From: a virus
Length of the DNA: 20,498 nucleotides
IMG/VR virus record: IMGVR_UViG_3300009161_000295
Location: 1-20,498 of that record
Reading direction: 5' to 3' (one strand)
A program made the translations under genes and the position numbers. Position 1 is the stretch's first letter; every line of letters begins with the position of its first letter. The notes below the pieces were generated by a model. It was given only the letters and a program-made list of their open reading frames with translations. It was not told the DNA's origin and did not search any database. This document shows, one piece after another, positions 7,626 through 16,025 of the stretch.

Positions 7626-8546
7626 ATGAAGAAAGTGTTTAGTATTAGTGGTGGCGCAGGCCGTGTATTGTGTTCAATTCCAGCACTGGAAAAGTATTAC
7701 AAAAAAAACGGAAATAACTTTTATATCTATTCTGAAAGTGGCATGGAGTTTTTTGCAGGTAACAAGAAACTACAAGATCTCACATACACCCCAGATACAA
7801 AAGATGTATTTGAACACATTATTAGACCCAATAATCTAGTAACACCGGAACCTTACAGAGAGCACGGATACTACAATCAAAAAAGAAGTCTTGCAGAATC
7901 ATTTGATTTTCTAATCAACGAAACTGAAGATCATTCTGATTTAGGTAAGCCACAGATTTACCTTTCCAAGTTAGAAGAAATGCATGCCATTGATGCTATT
8001 GAAAATGCAAAAAAACATCACGGCAAAGCAAAAACTATTGTGATACAACCATTTGGTAAATCTGCACAGATTGTGCAATCTGAAGTAATTGACCCAATGA
8101 GCAGATCGCTTAATAAAGCAACGTATCTAGCAATTTTAGAATCACTAAAAAAAGATTATAATATCATCTACTTTGGCGAACAACTAGAAGTTGACGACTA
8201 TACTTTTAAAATACAAACTAACAGTAGAATGTGGGCAGCAATCATAGAAGCTGCTGATTATTTCATTGGATGCGACAGTGTTGGACAGCATATGGCCTAT
8301 GCATTTGGTACCCCGGGCACTGTGATTTTAGGCAGTACGTATGCAAAAAATATTTCATACCCTGACTATTTTCAAATTATACAAAAAACACCCATGGATA
8401 TTAAATATTTTCCTATCAGAATAAATGAACATCTTGACGGCGATTTAGCAAATAGATACAACGATACGTGTGTGGACTTCACCACTAAAGAAACCGCAGA
8501 TTTGATTGAAAAAATTAGAACAGATATTAAAAAGAAAACAAAATGA
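7626..8546 (+). CDS. GT9-like (heptosyltransferase-fold) glycosyltransferase
   Basis: This 306-residue protein looks like a GT-B fold enzyme of the GT9/ADP-heptose type. The N-terminal half opens with SISGGAGRVLCSIPALEKYY (residues 6-25), matching the family's Gly-rich first loop. The linker leads to TIVIQPFGKS (137-146), the usual first strand of the nucleotide-sugar-binding half. FIGCDSVGQHMAYAFGTPG (213-231) matches the D-S-x-x-x-H-x-A-x-A-x-G-x-P signature that holds the donor. The family transfers a sugar from an NDP-sugar, classically onto lipopolysaccharide core; donor and acceptor here are unknown. It is cytoplasmic, with no signal or membrane segment. It is the first gene of the accessory operon, its ribosome binding site lies in a hairpin, and its stop overlaps the next start as ATGA. 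Fibre glycosylation or host-surface alteration are both compatible. Confidence 0.72.
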   Translation: MKKVFSISGGAGRVLCSIPALEKYYKKNGNNFYIYSESGMEFFAGNKKLQDLTYTPDTKDVFEHIIRPNNLVTPEPYREHGYYNQKRSLAESFDFLINETEDHSDLGKPQIYLSKLEEMHAIDAIENAKKHHGKAKTIVIQPFGKSAQIVQSEVIDPMSRSLNKATYLAILESLKKDYNIIYFGEQLEVDDYTFKIQTNSRMWAAIIEAADYFIGCDSVGQHMAYAFGTPGTVILGSTYAKNISYPDYFQIIQKTPMDIKYFPIRINEHLDGDLANRYNDTCVDFTTKETADLIEKIRTDIKKKTK

Positions 8547-9202
8547 TACCGCTGACTGTGGTAGACAACTTTTACGATAACCCATTTGCAATTCGAGAAT
8601 TTGCATTAGCACAGGAATATTCTAGATCAGATTCTGACGCTTGGCCGGGATTGCGCACAAAGATGTTATTAGATATTGATAAAAAATTTTATAATAACTT
8701 TATAGTTAAGGTATTAAATTTATTTTTTACTATCCCGGGTGACGATGTAGGATGCAATTTTGATGTATATTTTCAAAGCGTGTCTAACAAATATAGAACT
8801 GGGTGGGTTCATAAAGATTTCGGAGTATCGTTTACCGGAATTATCTATTTAAATCCAGATGCTCCACTGGCCAGCGGCACTAGTATGTATAGTGAAAAAT
8901 ATATTAATACTCGGCATACCGATCATACAGAAAAGTTTAACTTTTACAATAACATCCTAACTGATATAGAAATTTTTGATAAAGCAACAGATCATAATAA
9001 TTCAAAATTTGTAAAAACTGCTGACATTTTAAATGTTTTTAACAGACTTACTATAATACCGGGAGATACATGGCATAACGGTGACGGATATTATGGTACA
9101 GATCTCAGTGATTCTCGATTGACGCAGGTATTTTTTGTTGAACTTAATGATAACGGAACTGCTAGAACTCCAGTTACTAGACTAAAAGAAATTAAAGTAT
9201 GA
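8543..9202 (+). CDS. 2OG/Fe(II)-oxygenase-like protein (DUF6445-like), copy 1
   Basis: The 219 residues begin IPLTVVDNFYDNPFAIREFA and include WPGLRT (34-39), a signature I associate with the DUF6445 group of double-stranded beta-helix proteins. Candidate metal ligands are H90 and D92 in GWVHKD, and H178 in PGDTWHNG. R192 in DSRLTQVFF is a candidate 2-oxoglutarate anchor. This is the H-x-D...H...R order of Fe(II)/2OG oxygenases. Substrate is unknown; small-molecule or protein hydroxylation is the class expectation. The start overlaps the glycosyltransferase stop by four bases (ATGA), implying coupled translation. The gene is followed by a clear paralogue. Catalytic activity is inferred from motif spacing, not proven. 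Confidence 0.68.
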   Translation: MIPLTVVDNFYDNPFAIREFALAQEYSRSDSDAWPGLRTKMLLDIDKKFYNNFIVKVLNLFFTIPGDDVGCNFDVYFQSVSNKYRTGWVHKDFGVSFTGIIYLNPDAPLASGTSMYSEKYINTRHTDHTEKFNFYNNILTDIEIFDKATDHNNSKFVKTADILNVFNRLTIIPGDTWHNGDGYYGTDLSDSRLTQVFFVELNDNGTARTPVTRLKEIKV

Positions 9203-9900
9203 TACCAATAACTGTGGTAGATAATTTTTATCACGATCCCTACACAATACGAGAGTATGCAATGTCACTTGATTATAGTCGAGAAGACAACTCACCATGG
9301 CCTGGATTTAGATCAGACTATTTAGAAGTAATTAATATAGATCTACACACGTTACTAAAGGCTAAACTAACAAAATTATTTTTTGAAGACGTTACAGATG
9401 TTGAATTTGAGTTGCAAGTTAATTTCCATTTAACTCCTGCATCTTTTGGAACCGGGTGGGTTCATACTGATATAGGTACTTCATTTGCTGGAGTAATATA
9501 TTTGACGCCTAATGCCCCATTAGAGTGCGGAACTACTATTTTTAATAATCTTCCTCGTGAACTTAAACTTAGTATAGATGCTAGATATAAAGAAACTAAT
9601 GGATATGAAAATCTTATAAAATCTGTGAAACAACATGCATTTAAAATAGCCGAGTTAAATGTTGGAAATTCCAAGCCCTACGATATTATTCGAGAAGACC
9701 ACAATAATAGATTCACTGAAAGTTGTAAAATATCTAATATGTTTAATAGATTAGTAATCTACCCTTCTAACTTATATCATACTGAATCTAAATTTTTTGG
9801 TACTTCACTAAATGACTCAAGGCTAACTCAAGTATTTTTTGCAACAATTAAAACAACAAAATTATTTCCTCTTGATAGAATGTGGAGTGCTGCACAATAA
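9199..9900 (+). CDS. 2OG/Fe(II)-oxygenase-like protein (DUF6445-like), copy 2
   Basis: This 233-residue tandem paralogue of the preceding gene has the same opening (IPITVVDNFYHDPYTIREYA), WPGFRS, H89 and D91 in GWVHTD, GVIYLTPNAPLECGT, H194 in YPSNLYHTES and R208 in DSRLTQVFF. The ligand set is therefore kept in both copies. The middle (about residues 115-175) differs strongly and carries an insertion of 10-15 residues relative to copy 1, so the substrate pocket is likely different. The ATGA overlap with copy 1 indicates one transcript and coupled translation. Two consecutive reactions on related substrates, or a heterodimer, are possible. Confidence 0.68.
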   Translation: MIPITVVDNFYHDPYTIREYAMSLDYSREDNSPWPGFRSDYLEVINIDLHTLLKAKLTKLFFEDVTDVEFELQVNFHLTPASFGTGWVHTDIGTSFAGVIYLTPNAPLECGTTIFNNLPRELKLSIDARYKETNGYENLIKSVKQHAFKIAELNVGNSKPYDIIREDHNNRFTESCKISNMFNRLVIYPSNLYHTESKFFGTSLNDSRLTQVFFATIKTTKLFPLDRMWSAAQ

Positions 9901-10764
9901 ATGTCACGGTTGTTTACATTTGGATGCTCGTTTACTGAATATGCGTGGCCAACTTGGGCTGATCTACTAAGTTTACATTTTGATTATTCTGAAAACTGGG
10001 GGTACCGAGGAATAGGTAATAGAGGAATTGCTGAACGAATTGCAGAGTGTAGCGTAAAGAATACTTTTACCAAAGATGATGTTATAATAGTACAATGGTC
10101 AACCCATTTACGTAATGATTGGTATCATACACACAATTTGCCAGATGGACGACCTGCTGGCTGGAAAACTTCCGGAAGTATCTTTACAAATAATAATGCA
10201 TTGCTGTATAATAAACAATGGATAAATTTATTTTTTCACGAACCTGCTTATATCATGCACACTCTTAATAATATTAAATTAGTGCAGGGATTATTAGAAT
10301 CTACAGGTGCAATTTGGTATATGACCAGTATAACTGATATTAGACACTTAGCAATTGATTTAACAAACGAAAGCTATACACCATCCGCAAACAACCTATT
10401 TGATTTACATCCAGAATTTATATGTTATAATAGTATATGGGAAGATTACAACTCACACTGGCTAACTCCATTTTATGATTTTGCCAACAACTACTCAGAT
10501 GATAATTGGTACTTTAAAGATGACAAAGATAATTTATGGAAAGAGACACATTTGTCTACACGACAGTATAAAAAATGGATTTTAAAAGAATTAGGTAATT
10601 GTTTGTCAATACCACATAACTTGATACAAGAATTAGATAAATTAGATACAACAGTTGAAACTATAAAAGATTTGTCCAACACTATGTTCGAGTTCACTGA
10701 TAAATTAAGGTTGTCAGAGTGTTTCAAAGAGATTAATTGGCCCAGTAAAATAAAAGGATTATGA
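9901..10764 (+). CDS. SGNH/GDSL-hydrolase-like protein
   Basis: This 287-residue protein opens with LFTFGCSFTE (residues 4-13), where S10 sits in the position of the SGNH nucleophile. GIGNRGIAERI (37-47) supplies a G-x-x-N block. DDVIIVQWSTHLRNDW (59-74) corresponds to the strand and loop normally carrying the oxyanion Asn. ETHLSTRQYKKW (215-226) places H217 where the catalytic His is expected, although the usual Asp three residues before it is Lys. The family hydrolyses esters, often acetyl groups on sugars; here the degenerate last block makes activity uncertain. Its start directly follows the preceding TAA. The context suggests removal or transfer of an acyl group on the same glycan handled by the glycosyltransferase and carbamoyltransferase. 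Confidence 0.6.
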   Translation: MSRLFTFGCSFTEYAWPTWADLLSLHFDYSENWGYRGIGNRGIAERIAECSVKNTFTKDDVIIVQWSTHLRNDWYHTHNLPDGRPAGWKTSGSIFTNNNALLYNKQWINLFFHEPAYIMHTLNNIKLVQGLLESTGAIWYMTSITDIRHLAIDLTNESYTPSANNLFDLHPEFICYNSIWEDYNSHWLTPFYDFANNYSDDNWYFKDDKDNLWKETHLSTRQYKKWILKELGNCLSIPHNLIQELDKLDTTVETIKDLSNTMFEFTDKLRLSECFKEINWPSKIKGL

Positions 10765-12564
10765 ATGACTCAAAAAAAAGATTTATGGATTGCAGGTATT
10801 GCTCGTGGACATAATGCTAGTGTATGTTTATTAAAAAACGGTAAGGTTGTTTTTAGTATTGAAGAAGAAAGGCTAAGCCGTCAAAAGTACGACGGCGGCC
10901 CGTATGCTGCAATGATCAAGATTAAAGAATACACTGACCAATTAGATTTTCTAGTCATTGCACACACACAACCATTAAGTGAAACTGCGGGGAAAGTTGA
11001 CTTTACCGGAGACGATGTATATACTGGACTAGCACGTAAATTAGGGTTAATTAGTAGGAAAGAGAATCTACGCCAACACCCACAAGTTGTTGATTTAAGC
11101 CACATTCATCATAAACTTCATGCTGCCTGCGCATTTTATAGATCAGGATTTGATCGTGCTGCTGCCTTAATTGTTGACGGCGCCGGCACATTTATTCCAT
11201 TGTCAATTCGAGAAGAACAACAAATTGGATGGGAAACAGAAAGTATTTACGACTGTGCATATCCTGTAACATTTACAACCAAATATAAACATATAGGATT
11301 ACGTGGTCCTGATCCTGGCACTATAATGTATGATTTTCCTAGCACTATGTATAGTGAGCCCGAAGGGTTAACACACGAGGCAGTTATTACAGACCGCGCA
11401 GGTATTGTTAAAGTCTATGAAGCAGTAACAGAATACTGCGGCTGGCCAAGTATTGAAGCTGGCAAAACTATGGGGCTATTTCCATATGGCACTGCTAATA
11501 CTAACATTCCTGACCTATTTGATAACACTTCGATTACTCCGTTGTCTAATAGAAACTTAATAGTTCCTACATATCCAAACGGTGCTAAAGTTAATTACGG
11601 ACTATTTACTGAACTAAACAATCATGATAACGAAGATATTACGCTATTACAAAACCGAAGAGACTTAGCATACAGTGTACAAACTCAAACACAGGCCCAA
11701 GTTGTTAGATTAATTCGAAAGGCTGCAGAAATTACTGGGCACAAGAAAGTTGTTATCAGTGGCGGATATGGTTTAAATTGCGTTGCTAATTATCATTACC
11801 TACAAGAACTTAAAGACGAAGGTATTGAGATTTATGTAGAACCCATTAGTAATGATGCTGGTACTGCAATCGGCGCAGCTCTATTGATCTACAAAGACCT
11901 CGAACCTGACAGTAACATTGACTACTCTAAGGACGGATTGTACTTAGGGTTTGAATACAATTATACTGTTGACGATCTCAACACAGAAGCACAAAAATTT
12001 GGGGCAGAGGTGTTAGATGCAACGGATGAAGATGTAGTAGATTTACTAACAAATAAAAATATTGTTTGCATATATCAGGGACGTAGTGAAAACGGCCCCC
12101 GAGCGTTGGGCAATCGTAGTATACTGTTTAACCCAACATACCAAGACGGTAAAGACTTTGTAAACGAAGTCAAACATCGAGAATATTTCCGACCATTTGC
12201 GGGATCTATCTTACAAGACTATGTGCATGATTGGTTTGATTTACGTGGTATGGAAGATAGTCCGCATATGATGTATGCTGTAAATTGTCAACCAGGTATT
12301 GAAGAAAAAATTCCTGCAATTATTCACGTTGACGGGACTTGTCGTATACAAACAGTCACCGAAGAACAAAATACGCATTATTATAATTTAATTAAAGCCT
12401 TTTATAATCGTACAGGTGTGCCAATTTTGTTTAACACTAGTTTTAACTTAGGTGGCGATCCTCTAGTAGAAACCTTAGAAGATGCTATAGAAACGTTAAG
12501 TAAAAGTGAGATCGAATACTTATATCTACCCGAACTAGGTAAATTAGTTAAAGTTAAGAACTAG
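10765..12564 (+). CDS. Carbamoyltransferase, NodU/CmcH (TobZ-type) family
   Basis: This 599-residue protein has full family length and both expected domains. The N-terminal Kae1-like domain has GHNASVCLL (15-23), HIHHKLHAACAFYRSGF (113-129) with the metal-binding histidines, DGAG (138-141), SGGYGLNCVANY (332-343) and NDAGTAIGAA (363-372). The C-terminal YrdC-like domain has GRSENGPRALGNRSILFNP (439-457), KHREYFRPFA (470-479) and ILFNTSFNLGGDPLV (554-568). These enzymes make carbamoyl-adenylate from carbamoyl phosphate and ATP and pass the carbamoyl group to a hydroxyl, on sugars of antibiotics and Nod factors. A related phage-associated enzyme acts on 5-hydroxymethylcytosine in DNA. The acceptor here is unknown. 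The upstream TGA directly abuts its ATG, with AAAGGA as ribosome binding site. It is the last plus-strand accessory gene and its 3' end overlaps the convergent methyltransferase by 11 bases. Confidence 0.93.
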   Translation: MTQKKDLWIAGIARGHNASVCLLKNGKVVFSIEEERLSRQKYDGGPYAAMIKIKEYTDQLDFLVIAHTQPLSETAGKVDFTGDDVYTGLARKLGLISRKENLRQHPQVVDLSHIHHKLHAACAFYRSGFDRAAALIVDGAGTFIPLSIREEQQIGWETESIYDCAYPVTFTTKYKHIGLRGPDPGTIMYDFPSTMYSEPEGLTHEAVITDRAGIVKVYEAVTEYCGWPSIEAGKTMGLFPYGTANTNIPDLFDNTSITPLSNRNLIVPTYPNGAKVNYGLFTELNNHDNEDITLLQNRRDLAYSVQTQTQAQVVRLIRKAAEITGHKKVVISGGYGLNCVANYHYLQELKDEGIEIYVEPISNDAGTAIGAALLIYKDLEPDSNIDYSKDGLYLGFEYNYTVDDLNTEAQKFGAEVLDATDEDVVDLLTNKNIVCIYQGRSENGPRALGNRSILFNPTYQDGKDFVNEVKHREYFRPFAGSILQDYVHDWFDLRGMEDSPHMMYAVNCQPGIEEKIPAIIHVDGTCRIQTVTEEQNTHYYNLIKAFYNRTGVPILFNTSFNLGGDPLVETLEDAIETLSKSEIEYLYLPELGKLVKVKN

Positions 12565-13393
12565 TTTTTTTAATAACCATTATGTAGTAATCTGCAACAT
12601 AATGGTTATTTCCTGGCCTGCGATGTGCATAGTATCGTTCTTCGTCCCACATCATTACATCTGCTAATATTCTAGAATGAGGTAACATTCTATACTTGTC
12701 AATTGCGCAGGCTGCTCTAACATTGGCAGTAATGTTTCTCTTCGATACAATCTTAAGACCGTGTTCTTCAAATGCGGTAGTTACTTCTTCCATTCGAATT
12801 TCATCAAAAGTGTCTGCATATAAAAACACACCATCTTGTTTTAGAGTTTTACTAACGCCATTTAGAAAATCATCATATAAAAAGTAATAATTTGCAGATT
12901 CTACATTTGTTATAATATCAAATTTTTCAGCCGTAAATGGCAAGTCCATTGCGCTACCTTGCACAAACTCTATACCACTATGAGTGTTTTTACAAAACTC
13001 AATTTGATTAGGATTTAAATCTAACCCCACTAATGTGTTAGTTTTGTAGTAGTCACGGAACACACTTAATCCTCCTCCCCTGCCGCATCCTATATCTAAT
13101 ATAGATCCTAAATCATTACTAAGAGATATGCCTGATTGTTTAAGTAATTCAATGTACAAGTAAGCCTGATGTTTCCAAATATGATGTAGTGAATTGAGTT
13201 CTGGATAACTGTCTAAAATTACAGGGTATCCATTTTTATCCAACGACATATATCCGTCATTCATAAAAATAAACCAATCTAAACCTATGGTTTGATTATG
13301 AATTTCGTTATATTTTTGAATTATTTGTTGGTGAAATAATTCTTTATCCATGTTTATTTGCGCCAATGCTATATCAGAATGCATATTATACAA
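12554..13393 (-). CDS. Class I SAM-dependent methyltransferase
   Basis: This 279-residue protein has a Rossmann-type methyltransferase core. Motif I is SILDIGCGRGGGLSVF (97-112). D125 in LVGLDLNPNQIEF ends strand 2 and would bind the SAM ribose. GSAMDLPF (146-153) marks the adenine-side loop, and KFDIITNVES (157-166) is motif IV. The layout matches the UbiE/Methyltransf_11 small-molecule C- or O-methyltransferases rather than DNA methyltransferases, since no DPPY or PC motif is seen. An extension of about 70 residues precedes the core and may cover the acceptor. It is the last gene of the minus-strand operon; its start overlaps the upstream oxygenase stop by 8 bases. ATGs at codons 4 and 15 are alternative starts and none has a clear ribosome binding site. 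Confidence 0.82.
   Translation of the reverse strand: MYNMHSDIALAQINMDKELFHQQIIQKYNEIHNQTIGLDWFIFMNDGYMSLDKNGYPVILDSYPELNSLHHIWKHQAYLYIELLKQSGISLSNDLGSILDIGCGRGGGLSVFRDYYKTNTLVGLDLNPNQIEFCKNTHSGIEFVQGSAMDLPFTAEKFDIITNVESANYYFLYDDFLNGVSKTLKQDGVFLYADTFDEIRMEEVTTAFEEHGLKIVSKRNITANVRAACAIDKYRMLPHSRILADVMMWDEERYYAHRRPGNNHYVADYYIMVIKKTSS
12572..12610. repeat. 14-bp perfect inverted repeat at the convergent gene junction
   Basis: AATAACCATTATGT (12572-12585) pairs perfectly with ACATAATGGTTATT (12597-12610) around an 11-base loop. It lies inside the last codons of the methyltransferase and just past the carbamoyltransferase stop. Neither strand has a U-run after the stem (a T-run precedes it on plus), so it is not a textbook terminator. 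It could stabilise or mark mRNA 3' ends. Confidence 0.65.
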
Positions 13394-14003
13394 AGTGAAA
13401 ATTTAACACGCATCGAGGTCCGATTGTGGGTTGTGTACTACTATGATAATGTCGACCGTTAAAAAATACTAATCTACCTTTTTTTGGACTAACTGACCGT
13501 GCAACAGTTAGTGTAGTAGAGTCAACTTCTGATATTGATTGAGTGTCGAGTAACGGAACGTTAGTTTCCCTATAGATAAGAGTATTTCCATCAGAATCAT
13601 TTACATAGTACAATCCAACTAGGTGAGGAAATGATTTATCGATATGCGGCTTATCGATTTTATTTTCTTTGTCAGCAGGAACAGGCATGGATAAAAATCC
13701 GCGGAGCAAATCAACTTGACTAATGTCAATATTTGCCTTTTCAGCTGCGCAATATAGAATTGGTGTTAAAAAATGATAAGGTGTTCCTCTTCCGGTATTA
13801 GGGTCAAACATCATACTACCAAAACCTGGCCTACGACTAGGTTTATTATCAGGATGTAATTTATCTAACGCCCGTAAATAAGTATCACTAAGGGTTATGT
13901 CTGATTGAAAGCACCAAGGGTGATCATTTACCAGTAGAAAATTTTCTATCTCGTCCTGATATTTAACGGGAATACAATTATCAATGATCAGTATGTCGTG
14001 CAT
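13386..14003 (-). CDS. 2OG/Fe(II)-oxygenase-like protein
   Basis: The 205 residues fit a compact 2OG-Fe(II) dioxygenase. H120 and D122 in KPHIDKS, H187 in NGRHYHSST and R197 in GPRCVLNF give the metal triad and co-substrate arginine. The stretch HLVGLYYVND and GRLVFFNG are the flanking jelly-roll strands typical of prolyl-4-hydroxylase-like members. The class couples 2-oxoglutarate decarboxylation to hydroxylation; the substrate is unknown. It begins MHDILIIDNCIP, a start style shared with other phage members. It overlaps the upstream oxygenase gene by 23 bases and the downstream methyltransferase by 8, so these three genes are probably translated together. Confidence 0.75.
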   Translation of the reverse strand: MHDILIIDNCIPVKYQDEIENFLLVNDHPWCFQSDITLSDTYLRALDKLHPDNKPSRRPGFGSMMFDPNTGRGTPYHFLTPILYCAAEKANIDISQVDLLRGFLSMPVPADKENKIDKPHIDKSFPHLVGLYYVNDSDGNTLIYRETNVPLLDTQSISEVDSTTLTVARSVSPKKGRLVFFNGRHYHSSTQPTIGPRCVLNFHFV

Positions 14004-14571
14004 TTATAAACCTAAAAGTTGAGGACCACCGCGGCAAAGCGTGAGGCGATGGTGGCCGCACAATGTGTGGAATATTTCCAGTACCGTATATTATTCTTCC
14101 CGGAATAAATTGTGAAACATATATTTGTTTTTCCCCGGTGTCGTCAAAAAACACAGTCTCACCGCCCCATGTTACATTCCAAGTTGGGTTTATATAATAA
14201 ACCATAAACTCAGTATCCGCATTAGGACCATCAGTATGCACTTTAAATTTTGAAAGCGCATTTACATAATTTAAATTTGGTTGATGAACTTGACGAGATT
14301 TTGCCCTTGCTTTTAAATCATCAGGTAAAAACTCTACCAACCCCATCCAGAAATTTAATAAATTTTGATCTTCTTTTAGATAACACGCCCATTGCAATGA
14401 ATCATAATTTTCAGGTAATGGTGACGAGTTTAAAGTATACTTATACGGACACATGATTGCAGTAGTGTAGTATATTGCTCGCTGTGTATAGGGTACTGCA
14501 CCGTCTATAATCCATAGTTTACCATTGTCAAACTCTAATTTTTCTACCTTCATTTCAACATCCTTAGTCAT
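13981..14571 (-). CDS. 2OG/Fe(II)-oxygenase-like protein
   Basis: The 196 residues include the order H112-x-D114 (KVHTDGPN), GGETVFFDD (136-144), PGRIIYGTGNIPHIVRPP with H169, and R181 in PRWSSTFRF. This is the complete Fe(II) triad plus 2OG-binding arginine of the prolyl-hydroxylase-like dioxygenases. It is not closely similar to the neighbouring oxygenase or to the tandem pair on the plus strand. The start ATG overlaps the upstream stop as ATGA. An internal ATG at codon 7 has AAGGA seven bases before it and is a credible alternative start. Substrate is unknown; a step in the same modification route is inferred from the gene order. Confidence 0.75.
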   Translation of the reverse strand: MTKDVEMKVEKLEFDNGKLWIIDGAVPYTQRAIYYTTAIMCPYKYTLNSSPLPENYDSLQWACYLKEDQNLLNFWMGLVEFLPDDLKARAKSRQVHQPNLNYVNALSKFKVHTDGPNADTEFMVYYINPTWNVTWGGETVFFDDTGEKQIYVSQFIPGRIIYGTGNIPHIVRPPSPHALPRWSSTFRFINARHTDH

Positions 14572-15290
14572 AGTAAATTATTCTTTATTTCTTTTAGTAT
14601 ACGACTACGTATTTTAGACGCTTTAAAAATATCATACAATTTAAATAAATTCTTTTCTCGTCTGTAGTTTTTTAATCTAACACAGCTCATTGATAGCTTA
14701 TAAAGTTCTTCTGAAAGATAAAACTTTTTAAGAATAATAGGTTCGTCTGTTAAAAAATTAACATATATCAATGGATCATCTTGTACCGTTTTAAATTGCG
14801 TGTGCCCTTCCCACATTTGAAAAGCAAATTCAAAAGGCCTAAACCAAGATGAAATATCAAAGGTACCCGGTACATAAAATCCGCAATCAGATACTAGCGA
14901 GTTATGCAAATATGCAGGAGTTGTATGAATATAGGTTGATTCTTCGGCAAACATAATCCAGTTTGCATTATATCGAATAGTGATAGCATTCTGCATTGAT
15001 TCTTGCTTTGGAACAACAGTATTGCGATCGTAATGCTGATCGGGATTTAAATTATTAAGTATTCGATTACCTGCAAACGTAACATTTGCATCAGTGGGAC
15101 TAGTAAACATATAAGTATTTTTAATGCTGTTAACAAATGCTGGACAATTAAAAAAATTGTCAATTTTATTTTGAGGATTTTTAGCAGATTTTAAATTGTC
15201 TAATACTTTAACCGGTTCTTGATAGGATAAAAACTGTTTAGAATATTCAGTAGGCTCAGTAAATGGCGCCCAATATACAGTTATAGCCAT
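14568..15290 (-). CDS. Phage protein of unknown function, paralogue of next gene upstream
   Basis: This 240-residue protein has no signal peptide, membrane segment or enzymatic motif that I recognise. It shares an order of features with the protein encoded at 15292-16002. These are a CPA motif near residue 49, an F/W-rich strand with SP, an NWIMFAEESTYIH segment, a VPGTFDIS.W segment, and a late ILKKFY strand (EPIILKKFYLSE). The two are probably ancient tandem duplicates. The C-terminus is very basic and helical (RREKNLFKLYDIFKASKIRSR). It starts two bases after the upstream gene's stop and overlaps the next gene's start as ATGA. Proteins of this look occur in accessory regions of marine T4-like phages, but I can give no function. 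Confidence 0.55.
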   Translation of the reverse strand: MAITVYWAPFTEPTEYSKQFLSYQEPVKVLDNLKSAKNPQNKIDNFFNCPAFVNSIKNTYMFTSPTDANVTFAGNRILNNLNPDQHYDRNTVVPKQESMQNAITIRYNANWIMFAEESTYIHTTPAYLHNSLVSDCGFYVPGTFDISSWFRPFEFAFQMWEGHTQFKTVQDDPLIYVNFLTDEPIILKKFYLSEELYKLSMSCVRLKNYRREKNLFKLYDIFKASKIRSRILKEIKNNLL

Positions 15291-15291
15291 A

Positions 15292-16002
15292 TTATTTTTT
15301 ATCCGGTTGTTTAAAATATCTTCCTATAAACATTTGAGGCATTTTTTGATTTATCTGCTGCCATTCATCAAATGATACTTGTTTAACTTCAAAATTAACT
15401 TTTCTCTCAGTGATAGGAAACATTGATATTAATGGAGTGCCATGTTTTAAGTGTACGACATACGGTTCTGATTTTATAGGGAACGATAAGTGAATATTTG
15501 TAGAATGCTGGAACGAATAGTCAATAATTCCCGGTGGAATTACAATATCTTGATCTCTAAAAAATGAAGTACTATAATGCGATTCTATAAATGTAAATTT
15601 AATTTCTTGATCTGACACAAAGTACCAGGGCGAGTTTAATTTTAATGCTATTCTATTGTTATATGCTTCGCCGTATTGAGTTTTACGATGTTCAACTACT
15701 TGAACTTGCCAATCAGGCCTTGAATAATGTGTCCATGAACCATCTGGGAATATCTTAATGTCAATATCTGCCCACATCTTTAATTGAATCGGGAGATGCA
15801 GGAAATCTTTAATAGCAGGACATACTGCCGCGGTTGGATTTTTTACAATGATAGTTGACCTTTCATCACGCTCGAGGAAGAAAGTTTTTAATTTTTTAAG
15901 CCAATCAGGCTTCTCAGTTGACTGATATTCTGGTTTTGCACTGTTAAAATAACTTGGATTAAACGTATAAGCAGTTACATTAATCGATTTTTTAGAAAAC
16001 AT
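15292..16002 (-). CDS. Phage protein of unknown function, paralogue of next gene downstream
   Basis: I chose the ATG at 16002, giving 236 residues from MFSKKSINVTAYTF, because AGGGGA lies four bases upstream. The frame extends to a TTG at 16050 overlapping the Nudix stop, which would add 16 residues. The protein has CPAIKDFLHLPIQLKMW, then FPDGSWTHYSRPDW, then NSPWYFVSDQEIKFTFIESH, then a VIPPGIIDYSF segment. It parallels the downstream neighbour's CPA, SP, NWIMF and VPGTFDIS blocks. The recurring aromatic strands suggest a beta-rich fold. No catalytic residues can be argued and the function is unknown. Confidence 0.55.
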   Translation of the reverse strand: MFSKKSINVTAYTFNPSYFNSAKPEYQSTEKPDWLKKLKTFFLERDERSTIIVKNPTAAVCPAIKDFLHLPIQLKMWADIDIKIFPDGSWTHYSRPDWQVQVVEHRKTQYGEAYNNRIALKLNSPWYFVSDQEIKFTFIESHYSTSFFRDQDIVIPPGIIDYSFQHSTNIHLSFPIKSEPYVVHLKHGTPLISMFPITERKVNFEVKQVSFDEWQQINQKMPQMFIGRYFKQPDKK

Positions 16003-16025
16003 AAATTCCCCTGATTCTTCACGGG

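Noticed and set aside
12572-12610. Hairpin as an ordinary intrinsic terminator
   Set aside because: No T-run follows the stem on either strand; on the plus strand the T-run precedes it.
12554-13393. Methyltransferase as a DNA restriction-modification enzyme
   Set aside because: No DPPY, NPPY or PC catalytic motif; the core layout matches small-molecule methyltransferases.
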